Shown: positions 7,852 to 16,487 of the stretch, piece by piece | How the letters are laid out: every line of letters starts with the position of its first letter | Numbering within the stretch: position 1 is the first letter of the stretch | Program-made: the position numbers and the translations under genes | Source: Salinicola peritrichatus | GTDB lineage: Bacteria > Pseudomonadota > Gammaproteobacteria > Pseudomonadales > Halomonadaceae | Assembly (NCBI RefSeq): GCF_003206715.1 | Contig: NZ_PZJU01000050.1 | Span: 1-54,827 of the forward strand | Reading direction: 5' to 3' | DNA length: 54,827 nt | Notes under the pieces: generated by a model | What the model was told of the DNA's origin: nothing | The model's database searches: none | The model's input: only the letters and a program-made list of their open reading frames with translations

Positions 7852-9843
7852 ATGCCATCTCGTCGTCAGCTAGCCAACGCCATCCGCGCGCTCTCCATGG
7901 ACGCGGTGCAGAAGGCCAAGTCCGGCCACCCCGGCGCCCCCATGGGCATGGCCGACATTGCCGAAGTGCTGTGGAACGATTACCTCAAGCATAACCCGGC
8001 CAACCCGAAGTGGGCCGACCGTGACCGCTTCGTGCTCTCCAACGGGCACGGCTCGATGCTGCTCTATTCGCTGCTGCATCTGACCGGCTACGATCTGACC
8101 CTGGAAGACCTGCAGAATTTCCGCCAGTTGCATTCGCGCACGCCGGGCCATCCGGAACTGGGTTATACCCCGGGCGTCGAGACCACCACCGGCCCGCTCG
8201 GCCAGGGCCTGGCCAACGCCGTCGGCATGGCGATCGCCGAGCGCACGCTGGCCGCCGAGTACAACCGCGCGGGCCATGAAATCATCGATCACCGCACCTG
8301 GTGCTTCGCCGGGGACGGCTGCCTGATGGAAGGCATCAGCCACGAGGTGTGCTCGCTGGCCGGCACCCAGGGCCTGGGCAAGCTCACCGTGTTCTACGAT
8401 GACAACGGCATCTCCATCGACGGCGAGGTCGAGGGCTGGTTCACCGACGACACCGCCAAGCGTTTCGAAGCCTACGGCTGGCACGTGGTGCCGGACGTCG
8501 ACGGCCACGATCCGGCCCAGGTCGATGCCGCCATTCAACTGGCGATTCAGAACGACGACCGCCCCAGCCTGATCATCTGCAAGACCGTCATCGGCTTCGG
8601 CTCCCCCAACAAGGCGGGCAAGGAAGAGGCCCACGGCGCGGCGCTGGGCGATGACGAGGTCGAGGCGACGCGCAAGCAACTGGGCTGGCCCCATCCGCCG
8701 TTCCATGTGCCCGACGACATCTACGCCGGTTGGGACGCCAAGGACGCGGGGAGCCAGCGCGAGAAGCAGTGGGACGAGCGCTTCGCGCGCTATGCCGAAG
8801 CCTATCCGGAGCTGGCCAAGGAACTCGAGCGTCGCTGGCGTGGCGAGCTGCCGGGCGACTTCGGCGGCGAGAAGCTGATTCAGGAAACCCAGCGCGCCGG
8901 TGACGAAACCGCCACCCGCAAGGCATCGCTGGCGGTGCTCAACGCGCTGGCGCCGACGCTGCCCGAACTGTTCGGCGGCAGCGCCGACCTGGCCCCTTCC
9001 AACCTGACCTTCTGGAAAGGCGCCAAGGCGATCTCCAAGGAAGACGTCGCCGGCACCTATCTGCACTATGGCGTGCGCGAATTCGGCATGGCCGCGATCA
9101 TGAACGGCATCAGCATGCATGGCGCCTTCATTCCCTATGGCGCGACCTTCCTGACCTTCATGGAGTACATGCACAACGCCGTGCGCATGGCGGCACTGGC
9201 GCGGCGCCAGGTGATCCACGTGTTCACCCACGACTCCATCGGTCTCGGCGAGGACGGCCCGACCCACCAGCCGGTCGAGCAGCTCAATGCCCTGCGCATC
9301 ACGCCGAACCTGGTGACCTGGCGCCCCTGCGACGCCACCGAAACCGCCGCCGCCTGGGTGCAGGCGTTGAAACGCAGCGCCGGCCCCAGCGCATTGGTGT
9401 TGACCCGCCAGAACTTGCCGCCGCAGGAGCGCACCACGGCGCAGCTGGCGCACATCGAGCGTGGCGGCTACGTGCTGCGTGACTGCGAAGGCACGCCGGA
9501 GCTGATTCTGATCGGCACCGGCTCCGAGGTGCAGCTGGCCATGGGCGCCGCGGAGGTGCTGGAAAAAGAAGGCCGCAAGGTGCGCGTGGTCTCCATGCCC
9601 TCGACCACGGTGTTCGACGAGCAGGACGCCGACTATCGCGAATCGGTGCTGCCGAGCGCGGTGCGCAAACGTATCGCCATCGAAGCCGCCCATGTCGACT
9701 ACTGGTACAAGCATGTCGGCCTCGATGGCCGCGTGATCGGCATGACCGGCTACGGCGAATCGGCGCCGGCCAGCGATCTGTTCAAGCATTTCGGCTTCAC
9801 CGTCGACAATGTCGTCGAGCAGGCGAAAGCGTATCTCGGCTGA
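7852..9843 (+). CDS. tkt: Transketolase
   Basis: Thiamine-diphosphate enzyme of the pentose phosphate pathway that transfers two-carbon units, including from xylulose 5-phosphate to erythrose 4-phosphate. It has 663 residues, matching E. coli TktA length. The opening [19 protein letters not shown] lines up with the E. coli start, which fixes the ATG at 7852 rather than an upstream ATG at 7825; AGGGG lies 12 bases before it. The ThDP/metal site is seen in [10 protein letters not shown] and DNGISIDG, and the substrate loop in [15 protein letters not shown]. It follows the TPI homologue by about 70 bases on the same strand, so it may be co-transcribed and would consume the erythrose 4-phosphate made by the cluster. 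Confidence 0.97.
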   Translation: MPSRRQLANAIRALSMDAVQKAKSGHPGAPMGMADIAEVLWNDYLKHNPANPKWADRDRFVLSNGHGSMLLYSLLHLTGYDLTLEDLQNFRQLHSRTPGHPELGYTPGVETTTGPLGQGLANAVGMAIAERTLAAEYNRAGHEIIDHRTWCFAGDGCLMEGISHEVCSLAGTQGLGKLTVFYDDNGISIDGEVEGWFTDDTAKRFEAYGWHVVPDVDGHDPAQVDAAIQLAIQNDDRPSLIICKTVIGFGSPNKAGKEEAHGAALGDDEVEATRKQLGWPHPPFHVPDDIYAGWDAKDAGSQREKQWDERFARYAEAYPELAKELERRWRGELPGDFGGEKLIQETQRAGDETATRKASLAVLNALAPTLPELFGGSADLAPSNLTFWKGAKAISKEDVAGTYLHYGVREFGMAAIMNGISMHGAFIPYGATFLTFMEYMHNAVRMAALARRQVIHVFTHDSIGLGEDGPTHQPVEQLNALRITPNLVTWRPCDATETAAAWVQALKRSAGPSALVLTRQNLPPQERTTAQLAHIERGGYVLRDCEGTPELILIGTGSEVQLAMGAAEVLEKEGRKVRVVSMPSTTVFDEQDADYRESVLPSAVRKRIAIEAAHVDYWYKHVGLDGRVIGMTGYGESAPASDLFKHFGFTVDNVVEQAKAYLG

Positions 9844-9868
9844 TCGCATCCAGCCATTGCACCCGACC

Positions 9869-9896
9869 AAAACGCCCGGTTAACGCCGGGCGTTTT
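9869..9896. terminator. Bidirectional intrinsic terminator between tkt and the SorC regulator
   Basis: Perfect 11-bp inverted repeat AAAACGCCCGG / CCGGGCGTTTT around a six-base loop. The flanking A and T runs make it work on either strand, fitting two convergent genes ending at 9843 and 9926. Confidence 0.9.
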
Positions 9897-9925
9897 GCGT
9901 GGCGCGCTCGATTCGGGCGGTACGT

Positions 9926-10909
9926 CTAGGGCTGGTCGTCGACCCGGGTGGCCTCGTCCAGGCGCAGGATGGTATGCGCGTTGGTCACGCTGGTGGCGAG
10001 GGTATCGATCACGCCGGTGCGCAGTGCCCCGAGTATCCCGGCGGCCTTGGTGTTCTCGCTGGCGATGGCGATCACGTCCGGAATGCGCGCCAGGTCGGTG
10101 ATGGTCAGCCCGATCACCCGCCCCTGCATCGGCGTCAGCGACGGCCGCCCGTAGATGTCGATGAAGTCGTAGCCCATCATGTCGCCGACGGTACCGGAAA
10201 GCCTCGCCTCGGCGGTCTCCTGCGGGGTGAACCAGCCCATTCGCACCATGTTGCTGTTCTCGCTCAGATCGCCGATGCCGATCAGGGCGAGATCGGCGCG
10301 CCGGGCGCGGTCCAGGGTCTGGCGAATGGTGGGGTTTTCGTACATGGCGTCGCGCAGTTCGAGATTCTGCACCAGTGCCGGGGCGTAGAGGGTTTCGCTG
10401 TCGCCGCCGAACTTGATCGCCAGGCGGCGGCAGATGTGGTCCGGATTCATGTATTCCCCGGCGCGCACCGAGCCGCCGATGGCACATACGAACGAGCACT
10501 GACGCTGCCCCTGCTCGAATACGTTGTCCGCCACCGCGCCGACATTGCGCCCCATGCCGACGGCGACGATCGCCCCCTCGGTCAGATTGCGCGACAGGTG
10601 ATCCGCCACCAGGCTGGCGACGTTGGAGCGCTGCACGTCGGCATCGGCGTGATCGAGGGCGATCAGAGCCCGCCTGATGCCGAAACGGCGGATCAACGCC
10701 TGCTCGATCTCGGCGCTGACCGCCGGATGCTGACGCACGCGAACGTCGACGATGCCTTCCGCCTGGGCCCGCTTGAGCAGCCGCCCGGCCTTGACGCGGG
10801 AAATACCCAGCCGGTTGGCGATCACCTCCTGGGTCTCCCCCTCGATGTAGTAGAGGGTGGCAATCTCGGTCATCAGGGCGATATCGGCGTTCTCGTTGCG
10901 CTCGTTCAT
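9926..10909 (-). CDS. SorC/DeoR-type sugar-sensing transcriptional regulator
   Basis: DNA-binding regulator of 327 residues. An N-terminal helix-turn-helix is seen at about residues 25-48 (TQEVIANRLGISRVKAGRLL), followed by the sugar-binding domain of the SorC family, which resembles phosphosugar isomerases, with GMGRNVGAVAD, CAIGGSVRAGEYMNPDHICRRLA and IGIGDLSENSNMVRMGW split over its length. EryD of Brucella and rhizobia, which controls erythritol genes, is in the same family. It is convergent with tkt and closes the sugar cluster, so it is the best candidate for recognising the CATATG pairs at 4023, 4200 and 4934. SorC proteins usually respond to a phosphorylated sugar intermediate. No CATATG pair was seen in front of this gene itself. 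Confidence 0.9.
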   Translation of the reverse strand: MNERNENADIALMTEIATLYYIEGETQEVIANRLGISRVKAGRLLKRAQAEGIVDVRVRQHPAVSAEIEQALIRRFGIRRALIALDHADADVQRSNVASLVADHLSRNLTEGAIVAVGMGRNVGAVADNVFEQGQRQCSFVCAIGGSVRAGEYMNPDHICRRLAIKFGGDSETLYAPALVQNLELRDAMYENPTIRQTLDRARRADLALIGIGDLSENSNMVRMGWFTPQETAEARLSGTVGDMMGYDFIDIYGRPSLTPMQGRVIGLTITDLARIPDVIAIASENTKAAGILGALRTGVIDTLATSVTNAHTILRLDEATRVDDQP

Positions 10910-11070
10910 GCACGCTTCCGTCTTTGTCTTAGAAATTCAGAGTCTTGAAATTCCGGCTTGGGGTCGGCTGCGGTTAACCGGCCCACGATACCACAGCCGC
11001 GACCGCGGACGGCTTCCTCGCCATCCATGAACGGCGTAGACTATGGGCGGATCGCGCTCCGGCGCGATCG

Positions 11071-11215
11071 GTTCTCAGGGCGGGGTGCAAGTCCCCACCG
11101 GCGGTGATGATGCCACGCGCATCCAAGCCCGCGAGCGCTTGATGGCATCGCCATCAAGGTCAGCAGATTCGGTGCGATTCCGAAGCCGACGGTGATAGTC
11201 CGGATGAAAGAGAAC
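11071..11215 (+). promoter_or_regulatory. FMN riboswitch (RFN element)
   Basis: The RFN consensus is obvious: GTTCTCAGGGCGGGGTGCAA at the 5' side, CCCACCGGCGGTGATG, then CAGCAGATTCGGTGCGATTC, CGACGGTGATAGTCCGGATG and AAAGAGAAC at the 3' side. The closing stem pairs GTTCTC (11071-11076) with GAGAAC (11210-11215). It lies 150 bases upstream of the lumazine synthase gene and should repress it when flavin mononucleotide is plentiful. Confidence 0.97.
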
Positions 11216-11365
11216 GGCTCCTCTTGCCGCGACGATTCGGCCAGCCTGTATGGCGCCGGTGCAACATACCGTCCATCCTTGGCAGCCGCCTCCCGCGATC
11301 CCAAGCGGACCGCAGCCCTGATTCTGGTTAACGTCACTTTCGGTTTCGACTTACGGGGAACGACC

Positions 11366-11863
11366 ATGAATCAGTCCTATCCGCCACAACTCTCTTCCCA
11401 GACGTTGTCCCAGCGCATCGCCTTCATCCGTGCCGACTGGCATGGCGATATCGTCGGGAAATGCCACGCTGCCTTCGTCGAGACAGTCGCCGAGCGCGGC
11501 TTTGCCGCCGACCGGATCGACACCTTCACCGTCCCCGGCGTGTTCGAGATTCCGCTGCAGGCCAAGCTGCTGGCCAAGAGCGGCCGCTATGCCGCCATCG
11601 TCGCCTCGGGGTTCATCGTCGACGGCGGCATCTACCGCCACGACTTCGTCTCAACGGCAGTGATCGATGCGCTGATGGCGCTGCAACTGGAGCAGGAAGT
11701 ACCGGTGATTTCCGCCGTGCTGACACCGCATCACTTCCATGAACACCAGGCCCACGCCGACTTCTTTCACCAACACTTCGTGACCAAGGGGCGCGAGGCA
11801 GCCGAGGCGTGTCTGACGACGATGGAAAACATCAATCAGGTTCGCAAGCTCAGCGCCGATTGA
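11366..11863 (+). CDS. ribH: 6,7-dimethyl-8-ribityllumazine synthase, type II (RibH2-like)
   Basis: Penultimate enzyme of riboflavin synthesis, joining the ribitylamino-uracil with dihydroxybutanone phosphate. It has 165 residues. FTVPGVFEIPLQAK, DGGIYRHDFV and LTPHHFHEHQAHADFFHQHF strongly resemble Brucella RibH2, the decameric type II enzyme, rather than the common icosahedral RibE/RibH. The ATG at 11366 is the start that aligns with that family (MNQS); the reading frame extends upstream into the riboswitch but without family similarity. It stands alone, with no other rib genes around, under its own FMN riboswitch, so it is probably a second lumazine synthase beside a copy in a main rib cluster elsewhere. 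Confidence 0.93.
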   Translation: MNQSYPPQLSSQTLSQRIAFIRADWHGDIVGKCHAAFVETVAERGFAADRIDTFTVPGVFEIPLQAKLLAKSGRYAAIVASGFIVDGGIYRHDFVSTAVIDALMALQLEQEVPVISAVLTPHHFHEHQAHADFFHQHFVTKGREAAEACLTTMENINQVRKLSAD

Positions 11864-11881
11864 TCGTTCGCCATCTCGACG

Positions 11882-11920
11882 AAAAGCGCCCACGCCATCC
11901 TCGATGGCGTGGGCGCTTTT
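11882..11920. terminator. Bidirectional intrinsic terminator between ribH and tctA
   Basis: Perfect 18-bp inverted repeat around a CTC loop, from AAAAGCGCCC to GGGCGCTTTT, with A and T runs on both sides. It separates the convergent ribH and tctA genes. Confidence 0.95.
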
Positions 11921-11933
11921 CATAGCAGGAGCG

Positions 11934-13436
11934 TCAGCTTTCGACAATCGGCTGCCGGCGATTGCACACCCGCAGATAGATCGCGAAGGCCACTGAAACC
12001 GCGATCAAGGCCCACAACAACACCGCGATCGGGCTCTTGGTGAAGAAGATCGTCAGGTTGCCGTAGGACTCGATGCTCTTGACGAAGTAGACCTCCGCCG
12101 AGTTGCCGAGAATGAAGCCGATGATCAACGGCACCACCTCCAGCCCGATCTTGTGGGCGACATAGCCGAACACCCCGAAGATCAACAGCGTCCATACGTC
12201 GAACATGATGCCGTAGTTGATCGCGTAGGCGCCGACCACGCACATCATGATGATCAGCGGATAGAGGATGAACTTCGGCACCTCGATCACCTTGGCGATG
12301 TAGCGGATCGCGAAGTACATGATGCCGAACATCAGGAAGTTGGCCGCCACCAGGGCAATGATCATCAGATACCAGGTATCCATGTTGTTGCCGATGAACA
12401 GCGGCCCGACCTGAATGCCCTGCAGGGTGAAGGCGCCGATCAGGATCGCGGTGGTGGAATCCCCCGGAATCCCCAGCGACAGCAGCGGCACCAGCGCACC
12501 GCCGGTCAGCGCATTGTTGGAGGACTCCGAGGCGACGATGCCCTGGGGCGCGCCCTTGCCCATCTGTGACGAATCCCGCGAGAAGTTCTTCTCCTGGCTG
12601 TAGGCCAGTACCGAGGCGGCGCTGCCGCCGACACCCGGCAACATGCCCACGAAGGTGCCGATGCCCGAGGAGCGTACCAGGTTGATCTGTTGCCCCTTGA
12701 AGATGCCGAACGAGAACCGCGCGCCGCCCTTCAGCTTGATCGGGCCCTGGCCGGTCTCGTCCTTGAAGCCCTTCTCGGCGTCCAGCAGTACCGTGGTCAG
12801 ACCGAAGATGCCGATCAGCACCGGCAGCAGCGAGAAGCCGTCGATCAGGTAATACTCCATGAAGTCGAACATCAGCCGCGGCTCGCCGTTGCCGCCGTTG
12901 GTGATCGAATAGGTGCCGATCAGACTCAGCCATACGCCGAGCACGCCGCTGAAGATCCCCATCAGCATGTTGGAGCAGAGCGAGGCGATCACCGTCAGCG
13001 CCAGCAGAATGATCAGGAACTTCTCGACGTAGGAGAACTTGATCGCGAAATCCGCCAGCACCGGCGCAAAGAAGAACAGCACGGCGGCACTGAACAGGCC
13101 ACCGAAGATCGAGGCGACGATGCCGACCTTGAGCGCGCGCTCGCCCTCGCCGCGCTTGGCCATCGGGTAGCCGTCGAAGGTGGTGGTGATCGACGATGGC
13201 GTCCCCGGAATGTTGAGCAGCACCGCGGGCACCATGCCGCCGGAGATGCCGCCGACGTAGAGCCCCAGCAATAGTGCGATGCCGCTTTCGAGGCCGAGCG
13301 CATAGGTCAGCGGCAGGCATACCGCCACCGCCATGGTGGCGGTCATGCCGGGAATGGCGCCGAAGATGATACCGACCAGCGTGCCGGCGGCGATCAGCCC
13401 GAAGAACATCGGCGTGAGATGGGACAGGATATCCAT
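11934..13436 (-). CDS. tctA: Tripartite tricarboxylate transporter, large permease TctA
   Basis: Large membrane subunit of a TctABC carboxylate importer, 500 residues with about ten to twelve hydrophobic segments. Family signatures are GAIPGMTATMAVA, LNIPGTPSSITTTFDGYPMAK and GMLPGVGGSAASVLAY, followed by GIPGDSTTAILIGAF. GGAGG sits 8 bases before the ATG. It is the last gene of a tctC-tctB-tctA operon on the minus strand, the reverse of the classical Salmonella order only in name. Substrate is a carboxylate; which one cannot be told. A second, distinct Tct system lies at 34742-37698. Confidence 0.95.
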   Translation of the reverse strand: MDILSHLTPMFFGLIAAGTLVGIIFGAIPGMTATMAVAVCLPLTYALGLESGIALLLGLYVGGISGGMVPAVLLNIPGTPSSITTTFDGYPMAKRGEGERALKVGIVASIFGGLFSAAVLFFFAPVLADFAIKFSYVEKFLIILLALTVIASLCSNMLMGIFSGVLGVWLSLIGTYSITNGGNGEPRLMFDFMEYYLIDGFSLLPVLIGIFGLTTVLLDAEKGFKDETGQGPIKLKGGARFSFGIFKGQQINLVRSSGIGTFVGMLPGVGGSAASVLAYSQEKNFSRDSSQMGKGAPQGIVASESSNNALTGGALVPLLSLGIPGDSTTAILIGAFTLQGIQVGPLFIGNNMDTWYLMIIALVAANFLMFGIMYFAIRYIAKVIEVPKFILYPLIIMMCVVGAYAINYGIMFDVWTLLIFGVFGYVAHKIGLEVVPLIIGFILGNSAEVYFVKSIESYGNLTIFFTKSPIAVLLWALIAVSVAFAIYLRVCNRRQPIVES

Positions 13437-13454
13437 GATGCGCGCCTCCGATGA

Positions 13455-13898
13455 TCAGGGCAGGGTGATGCGGAACAACTGCGCCAGCACGTACCAGGCC
13501 AGCGTCGGAGCGATCAGCGCGTTCAGCAAGATGATGACGAACAGGCGCCGTGTCAGGTGGTCCACGTAGAGCAGCGACAGTAGCAAGATGAACACCACCG
13601 ACATGATCAGAAAGCTGTAGCCGGTGTTGGGGAAGACGTCGCTCAATACGCTCATCAGGTAGAAATAGCCGGTGGTCAGCACCAGCGTGCCGAAGAAACG
13701 CTTGTGGTCGAATTCGCCCTCGCGTCCGGCCAGCACGCGCCCGGTGTGCTTCAAGGCCGGGATCACGCGGCGATAGCGCGACAACAGGATCAGCGCCAGC
13801 AGAATCACCAGCACCCAGGTGACGATACGCGGAAAGAACAGGTGCGATTGATCGAAGTTGATGGTGACATCGAACAGCGACAGCCAATGGCTCTCCAT
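13455..13898 (-). CDS. tctB: Tripartite tricarboxylate transporter, small membrane subunit TctB
   Basis: Small four-helix membrane subunit of the Tct importer, 147 residues. It is recognised by length, four hydrophobic segments (residues about 22-40, 70-88, 92-110, 118-140) and position between tctC and tctA; TctB sequences are poorly conserved. AGGAG lies 8 bases before the ATG. It partners TctA (18 bases downstream) and the binding protein TctC. Confidence 0.88.
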   Translation of the reverse strand: MESHWLSLFDVTINFDQSHLFFPRIVTWVLVILLALILLSRYRRVIPALKHTGRVLAGREGEFDHKRFFGTLVLTTGYFYLMSVLSDVFPNTGYSFLIMSVVFILLLSLLYVDHLTRRLFVIILLNALIAPTLAWYVLAQLFRITLP

Positions 13899-13958
13899 GG
13901 CGAGCGACTCCTATGCCGGTCTTCACCGGCGGGCTCATGAGTGAAGCGATGCGGTGAC

Positions 13959-13977
13959 GGCCGGCATCGAGCCGGCC
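13959..13977 (-). other. Intercistronic hairpin between tctC and tctB
   Basis: GGCCGGC-ATCGA-GCCGGCC, a perfect 7-bp GC-only stem directly after the tctC stop. Such hairpins often protect the abundant binding-protein message or attenuate read-through into the membrane subunits; that role is inferred. Confidence 0.6.
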
Positions 13978-13987
13978 GACGGCGGGA

Positions 13988-15040
13988 TCACCCCTTGAGA
14001 TTGTCGAGAATGGTGGCGTACTCGTCCCGCTTCTCCTTCAGATAGCCGGCCGCTTCCTGGGATGGCTTGAAGTTGGGGATGAAGAAGGCGCGTTTCTGCT
14101 GTTCCTGGATCTCGCCCTCGTCGTAGATCTCGGCCAGGGCATCGTCGATGCAGTGGATGGCGGCCGGGTCCATGTCCTTGTTGTAGAGGAAGAAGAATTC
14201 CTTATCGAAGGTGAAGTCCTGGTCCGCGTTCATCGGCACGTGAACGTTCGGCTCGACGTACTGAAGCAGCTGTTCGCGGGTGGTGTTGCCCATGCCTTCT
14301 TCGTTGGCCTGGGCGATGGTGTCGTGACGCGCGGTCAGCCATACGAAGCGCATCGCCTTCTGGTCGTCCGCCGGCAGTTGGGTATATTGCTCGTTGGCCT
14401 GGACCGAGCCCTGGATCACATCCGCCAGCCCGTCGAACAGCATCTGGTTCTTGTCCGCCTGGGAGCCGGTATTGACCGCGACGAGATTGTCCTCCTTGCC
14501 CGGATACTTCAGACGCACGGCGTTCTTCAGCGCGGAGAAGCCGATTTCGGAGACGCCGCCGGGCTGGATCGCCACGCGTACTTCCTTGCCGTTGCCGGCG
14601 GCATCGATGATCTCTTCCAGGCTCTGGTAGGGCGAATCCTTCGGCACCAGATAGGCATTGCCGGGATTGATGGCGATGGTCGGCCCGACCACGTAGTCCT
14701 CGAAGATATCGCTATAGCCGTTCACGCCGTAGAGATTGCCGAGATAGGACTGGTCATGGAAGATCATCACGGTATTGCCGCGGCGACTGCGCTCCAGGGC
14801 GCGGAATGCCGCCATCGCGCCGACCGCATCGACCTTGGCGTTGATGTCCAGCTTGTCGGCCAGGCGATCGACCACGATGCTGGAGTTTTGATAAGTGTCC
14901 CCACCCGTCGAGGTGGAACCGATCACCACCCGCAGATTGCCGGGTAGCGGACAGTCGTCGGCGGCCTGTGCCGATGTCGTCAGGCCAATGGCGGCGCTGG
15001 CCAGCAGCGCCAGGCAGGTACTGCCCCAAAACGGTTTCAT
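13988..15040 (-). CDS. tctC: Tripartite tricarboxylate transporter, periplasmic binding protein TctC family
   Basis: Periplasmic receptor of the Tct importer, 350 residues. A signal peptide spans residues 1-27 (KPFWGSTCLALLASAAIGL then AQA). The mature start (CPLPGNLRVVIGSTSTGGDTYQN) is a variant of the Bug/TctC N-terminus, whose usual form contains PGGxxD. The ATG at 15040 was chosen over an upstream ATG at 15088 because the signal peptide begins there and AGGGGAG precedes it. It is first in the tctCBA operon; its upstream region carries several palindromic candidate operators. Confidence 0.88.
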   Translation of the reverse strand: MKPFWGSTCLALLASAAIGLTTSAQAADDCPLPGNLRVVIGSTSTGGDTYQNSSIVVDRLADKLDINAKVDAVGAMAAFRALERSRRGNTVMIFHDQSYLGNLYGVNGYSDIFEDYVVGPTIAINPGNAYLVPKDSPYQSLEEIIDAAGNGKEVRVAIQPGGVSEIGFSALKNAVRLKYPGKEDNLVAVNTGSQADKNQMLFDGLADVIQGSVQANEQYTQLPADDQKAMRFVWLTARHDTIAQANEEGMGNTTREQLLQYVEPNVHVPMNADQDFTFDKEFFFLYNKDMDPAAIHCIDDALAEIYDEGEIQEQQKRAFFIPNFKPSQEAAGYLKEKRDEYATILDNLKG

Positions 15041-15117
15041 GATGCGTCTCCCCTTTTGCCGTACCGCTATCCCACTCCGAAGCGCCATCTGCCGCGTCGT
15101 TCGGCCGGTGGGTGGTA

Positions 15118-15135
15118 AATGATAGCGTTATCATT
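15118..15135. promoter_or_regulatory. Palindrome upstream of tctC resembling a LacI-family operator
   Basis: AATGATA-GCGT-TATCATT, an inverted repeat of 7 bp arms around a four-base centre containing CG, 78 bases upstream of the tctC start. The pattern TGATA-N-CG-TTATCA fits the general LacI/GntR-like operator shape. The cognate regulator is unknown. Confidence 0.45.
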
Positions 15136-15166
15136 CAACGCGACTTGCACGGTAAAGAAGGCGACT

Positions 15167-15210
15167 TTGTCAGACAATTCGACTTAGGTCGTCAGACCAA
15201 AGTCTGACGA
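15167..15210. promoter_or_regulatory. Three FadR-type motifs (TnGTCAGACnn) upstream of tctC
   Basis: TTGTCAGACAA at 15167-15177, TCGTCAGACCA at 15189-15199, and the reverse-strand copy AAGTCTGACGA at 15200-15210. The last two together make a perfect 22-base inverted repeat. The pattern T-n-GT-N3-AC-n-A matches the consensus of the FadR branch of GntR regulators, which commonly control carboxylate uptake. They lie 127-170 bases before the tctC start. Confidence 0.5.
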
Positions 15211-15297
15211 TACATATGCCGGGGAATCAATCGGATACAAAACGGGCCCGGCGTTGGCCGGACCCAATAAATAGCTCACCAGAAAGGCGACTTAGGG

Positions 15298-15432
15298 AAC
15301 GCTGATTTATGTCGCGAGCGATGAGGGGCTGATCGCCGCCGGAGCGCGGGAGCCGGAGTTTACGCGGTGTTGAATGAGGACTCTGAGCACCGCCGGCGAT
15401 CAAGATATCTAACGCAGCAATAAATCAGCGTT
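15298..15432. repeat. Dispersed non-coding repeat with 13-bp terminal inverted repeats
   Basis: AACGCTGATTTAT at 15298-15310 is exactly inverted at 15420-15432 (ATAAATCAGCGTT), enclosing GC-rich sequence with a core CGGAGTTTACG. The core is shared with the region 31270-31320. It ends three bases from the fbaB stop codon. The whole gap 15041-15434 holds no gene, only the operators above and this element. No transposase is encoded; it looks like a MITE or REP-type element. Confidence 0.7.
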
Positions 15433-15434
15433 TC

Positions 15435-16487
15435 TCAGGCGATGGTGACATCCTTGGACAAGTAGACATCCTGGATCGCGTTGAGCAGCTCGATGCCTTC
15501 CTTCATCGGCTTCTGGAACGCCTTGCGTCCGGAGATGAGGCCCATGCCACCGGCTCGCTTGTTGATCACAGCGGTGCGTACCGCTTCGCCGAGATCGGAG
15601 TGACCCTTGGAGCCGCCACCGGAGTTGATCAGCCCGGCCCGCCCCATGAAGGCGTTGGCGACCTGATAGCGCGCCAGGTCGATCGGGTGATCGCTGGTCA
15701 GCTCGCTGTAGACCTTGTCGTGGGTATGACCGAAGCCGATCGCCTTGTAGCCGCCGTTGTTCTCGGGCAGCTTCTGCTTGACGATATCGGCCTTGATGGT
15801 CGCGGCCAGATGCACGGCCTGGCTGGTGAGGTCGGAGGCGACGTGGTAGTCGGTACCGTCCTTCTTGAATTCCGGATTGCGCAGGTAGGACCACAGCACC
15901 GTGACCATGCCCAGCTCGTGGGCCCGCTCGAAGGCTTCGCTGATCTCCTGAATCTGGCGGCGACTGTCCGGCGACCCGTAGTAGATGGTCGCACCGACGG
16001 CGATGCAGCCCATGTCGTGCGCCTGTTCGACCTGGGCGAACAGGGTCTGCTCGTACATCGCCGGCAGCGTCAGGCTCTCGTTATGGTTGAGCTTGAGCAT
16101 CAACGGAATCTTGTGGGCGTAACGGCGGGCAACCGACGACAGCACGCCGAGGGTGGAACAGGCGCAGTTGCAACCGCCCTGCAGCGCCAGTTCCAGGATG
16201 TTCTTAGGATCGAAGTACATCGGGTTGGGCGCGAACGACGCACCGGCGGAGTGTTCGATGCCCTGATCGACCGGCAGGATGCTGACGTAGCCGGTACCCC
16301 CCAGACGCCCGAAGTTGAACAGCGTCTGCAGGTTGCGCATCACGTGCGGGCTACGATCGCTGTCGGCGAACACGCGGTCGACATAGTCGGGGCCGGGCAG
16401 GTAGAGATCCTCTTTCTTGAACCCACTGCAGGTATAGCTCAGCAGGCTGTCGGCTTCGTCACCCAGCAGCTTGGCAATATCGGTCAT
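15435..16487 (-). CDS. fbaB: Fructose-bisphosphate aldolase, class I (FbaB/DhnA family)
   Basis: Schiff-base aldolase that cleaves fructose 1,6-bisphosphate into glyceraldehyde 3-phosphate and dihydroxyacetone phosphate. The 350 residues align throughout with E. coli Fba[21 protein letters not shown] near residue 75, [33 protein letters not shown] (the Schiff-base lysine region) and NSGGGSKG. The class II enzyme commonly found after pgk is not present in this window. It is monocistronic on the minus strand and its stop codon abuts the repeat element, which may supply the 3' hairpin of its transcript. Confidence 0.96.
   Translation of the reverse strand: MTDIAKLLGDEADSLLSYTCSGFKKEDLYLPGPDYVDRVFADSDRSPHVMRNLQTLFNFGRLGGTGYVSILPVDQGIEHSAGASFAPNPMYFDPKNILELALQGGCNCACSTLGVLSSVARRYAHKIPLMLKLNHNESLTLPAMYEQTLFAQVEQAHDMGCIAVGATIYYGSPDSRRQIQEISEAFERAHELGMVTVLWSYLRNPEFKKDGTDYHVASDLTSQAVHLAATIKADIVKQKLPENNGGYKAIGFGHTHDKVYSELTSDHPIDLARYQVANAFMGRAGLINSGGGSKGHSDLGEAVRTAVINKRAGGMGLISGRKAFQKPMKEGIELLNAIQDVYLSKDVTIA

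Noticed and set aside
7870-9870. A 666-codon open frame antisense to transketolase
   Set aside because: High-GC coding DNA leaves long open frames on the opposite strand; the product is alanine/arginine/glycine/histidine-rich with no recognisable domain, and tkt itself is unambiguous.
11920-13938. A 672-codon minus-strand frame overlapping tctA and tctB
   Set aside because: It runs in another frame across two genes with clear TctA/TctB features; low-complexity arginine- and histidine-rich translation.
15215-15220. An isolated CATATG upstream of fbaB/tctC
   Set aside because: It has no partner at 19 bases, unlike the pairs in the sugar cluster.
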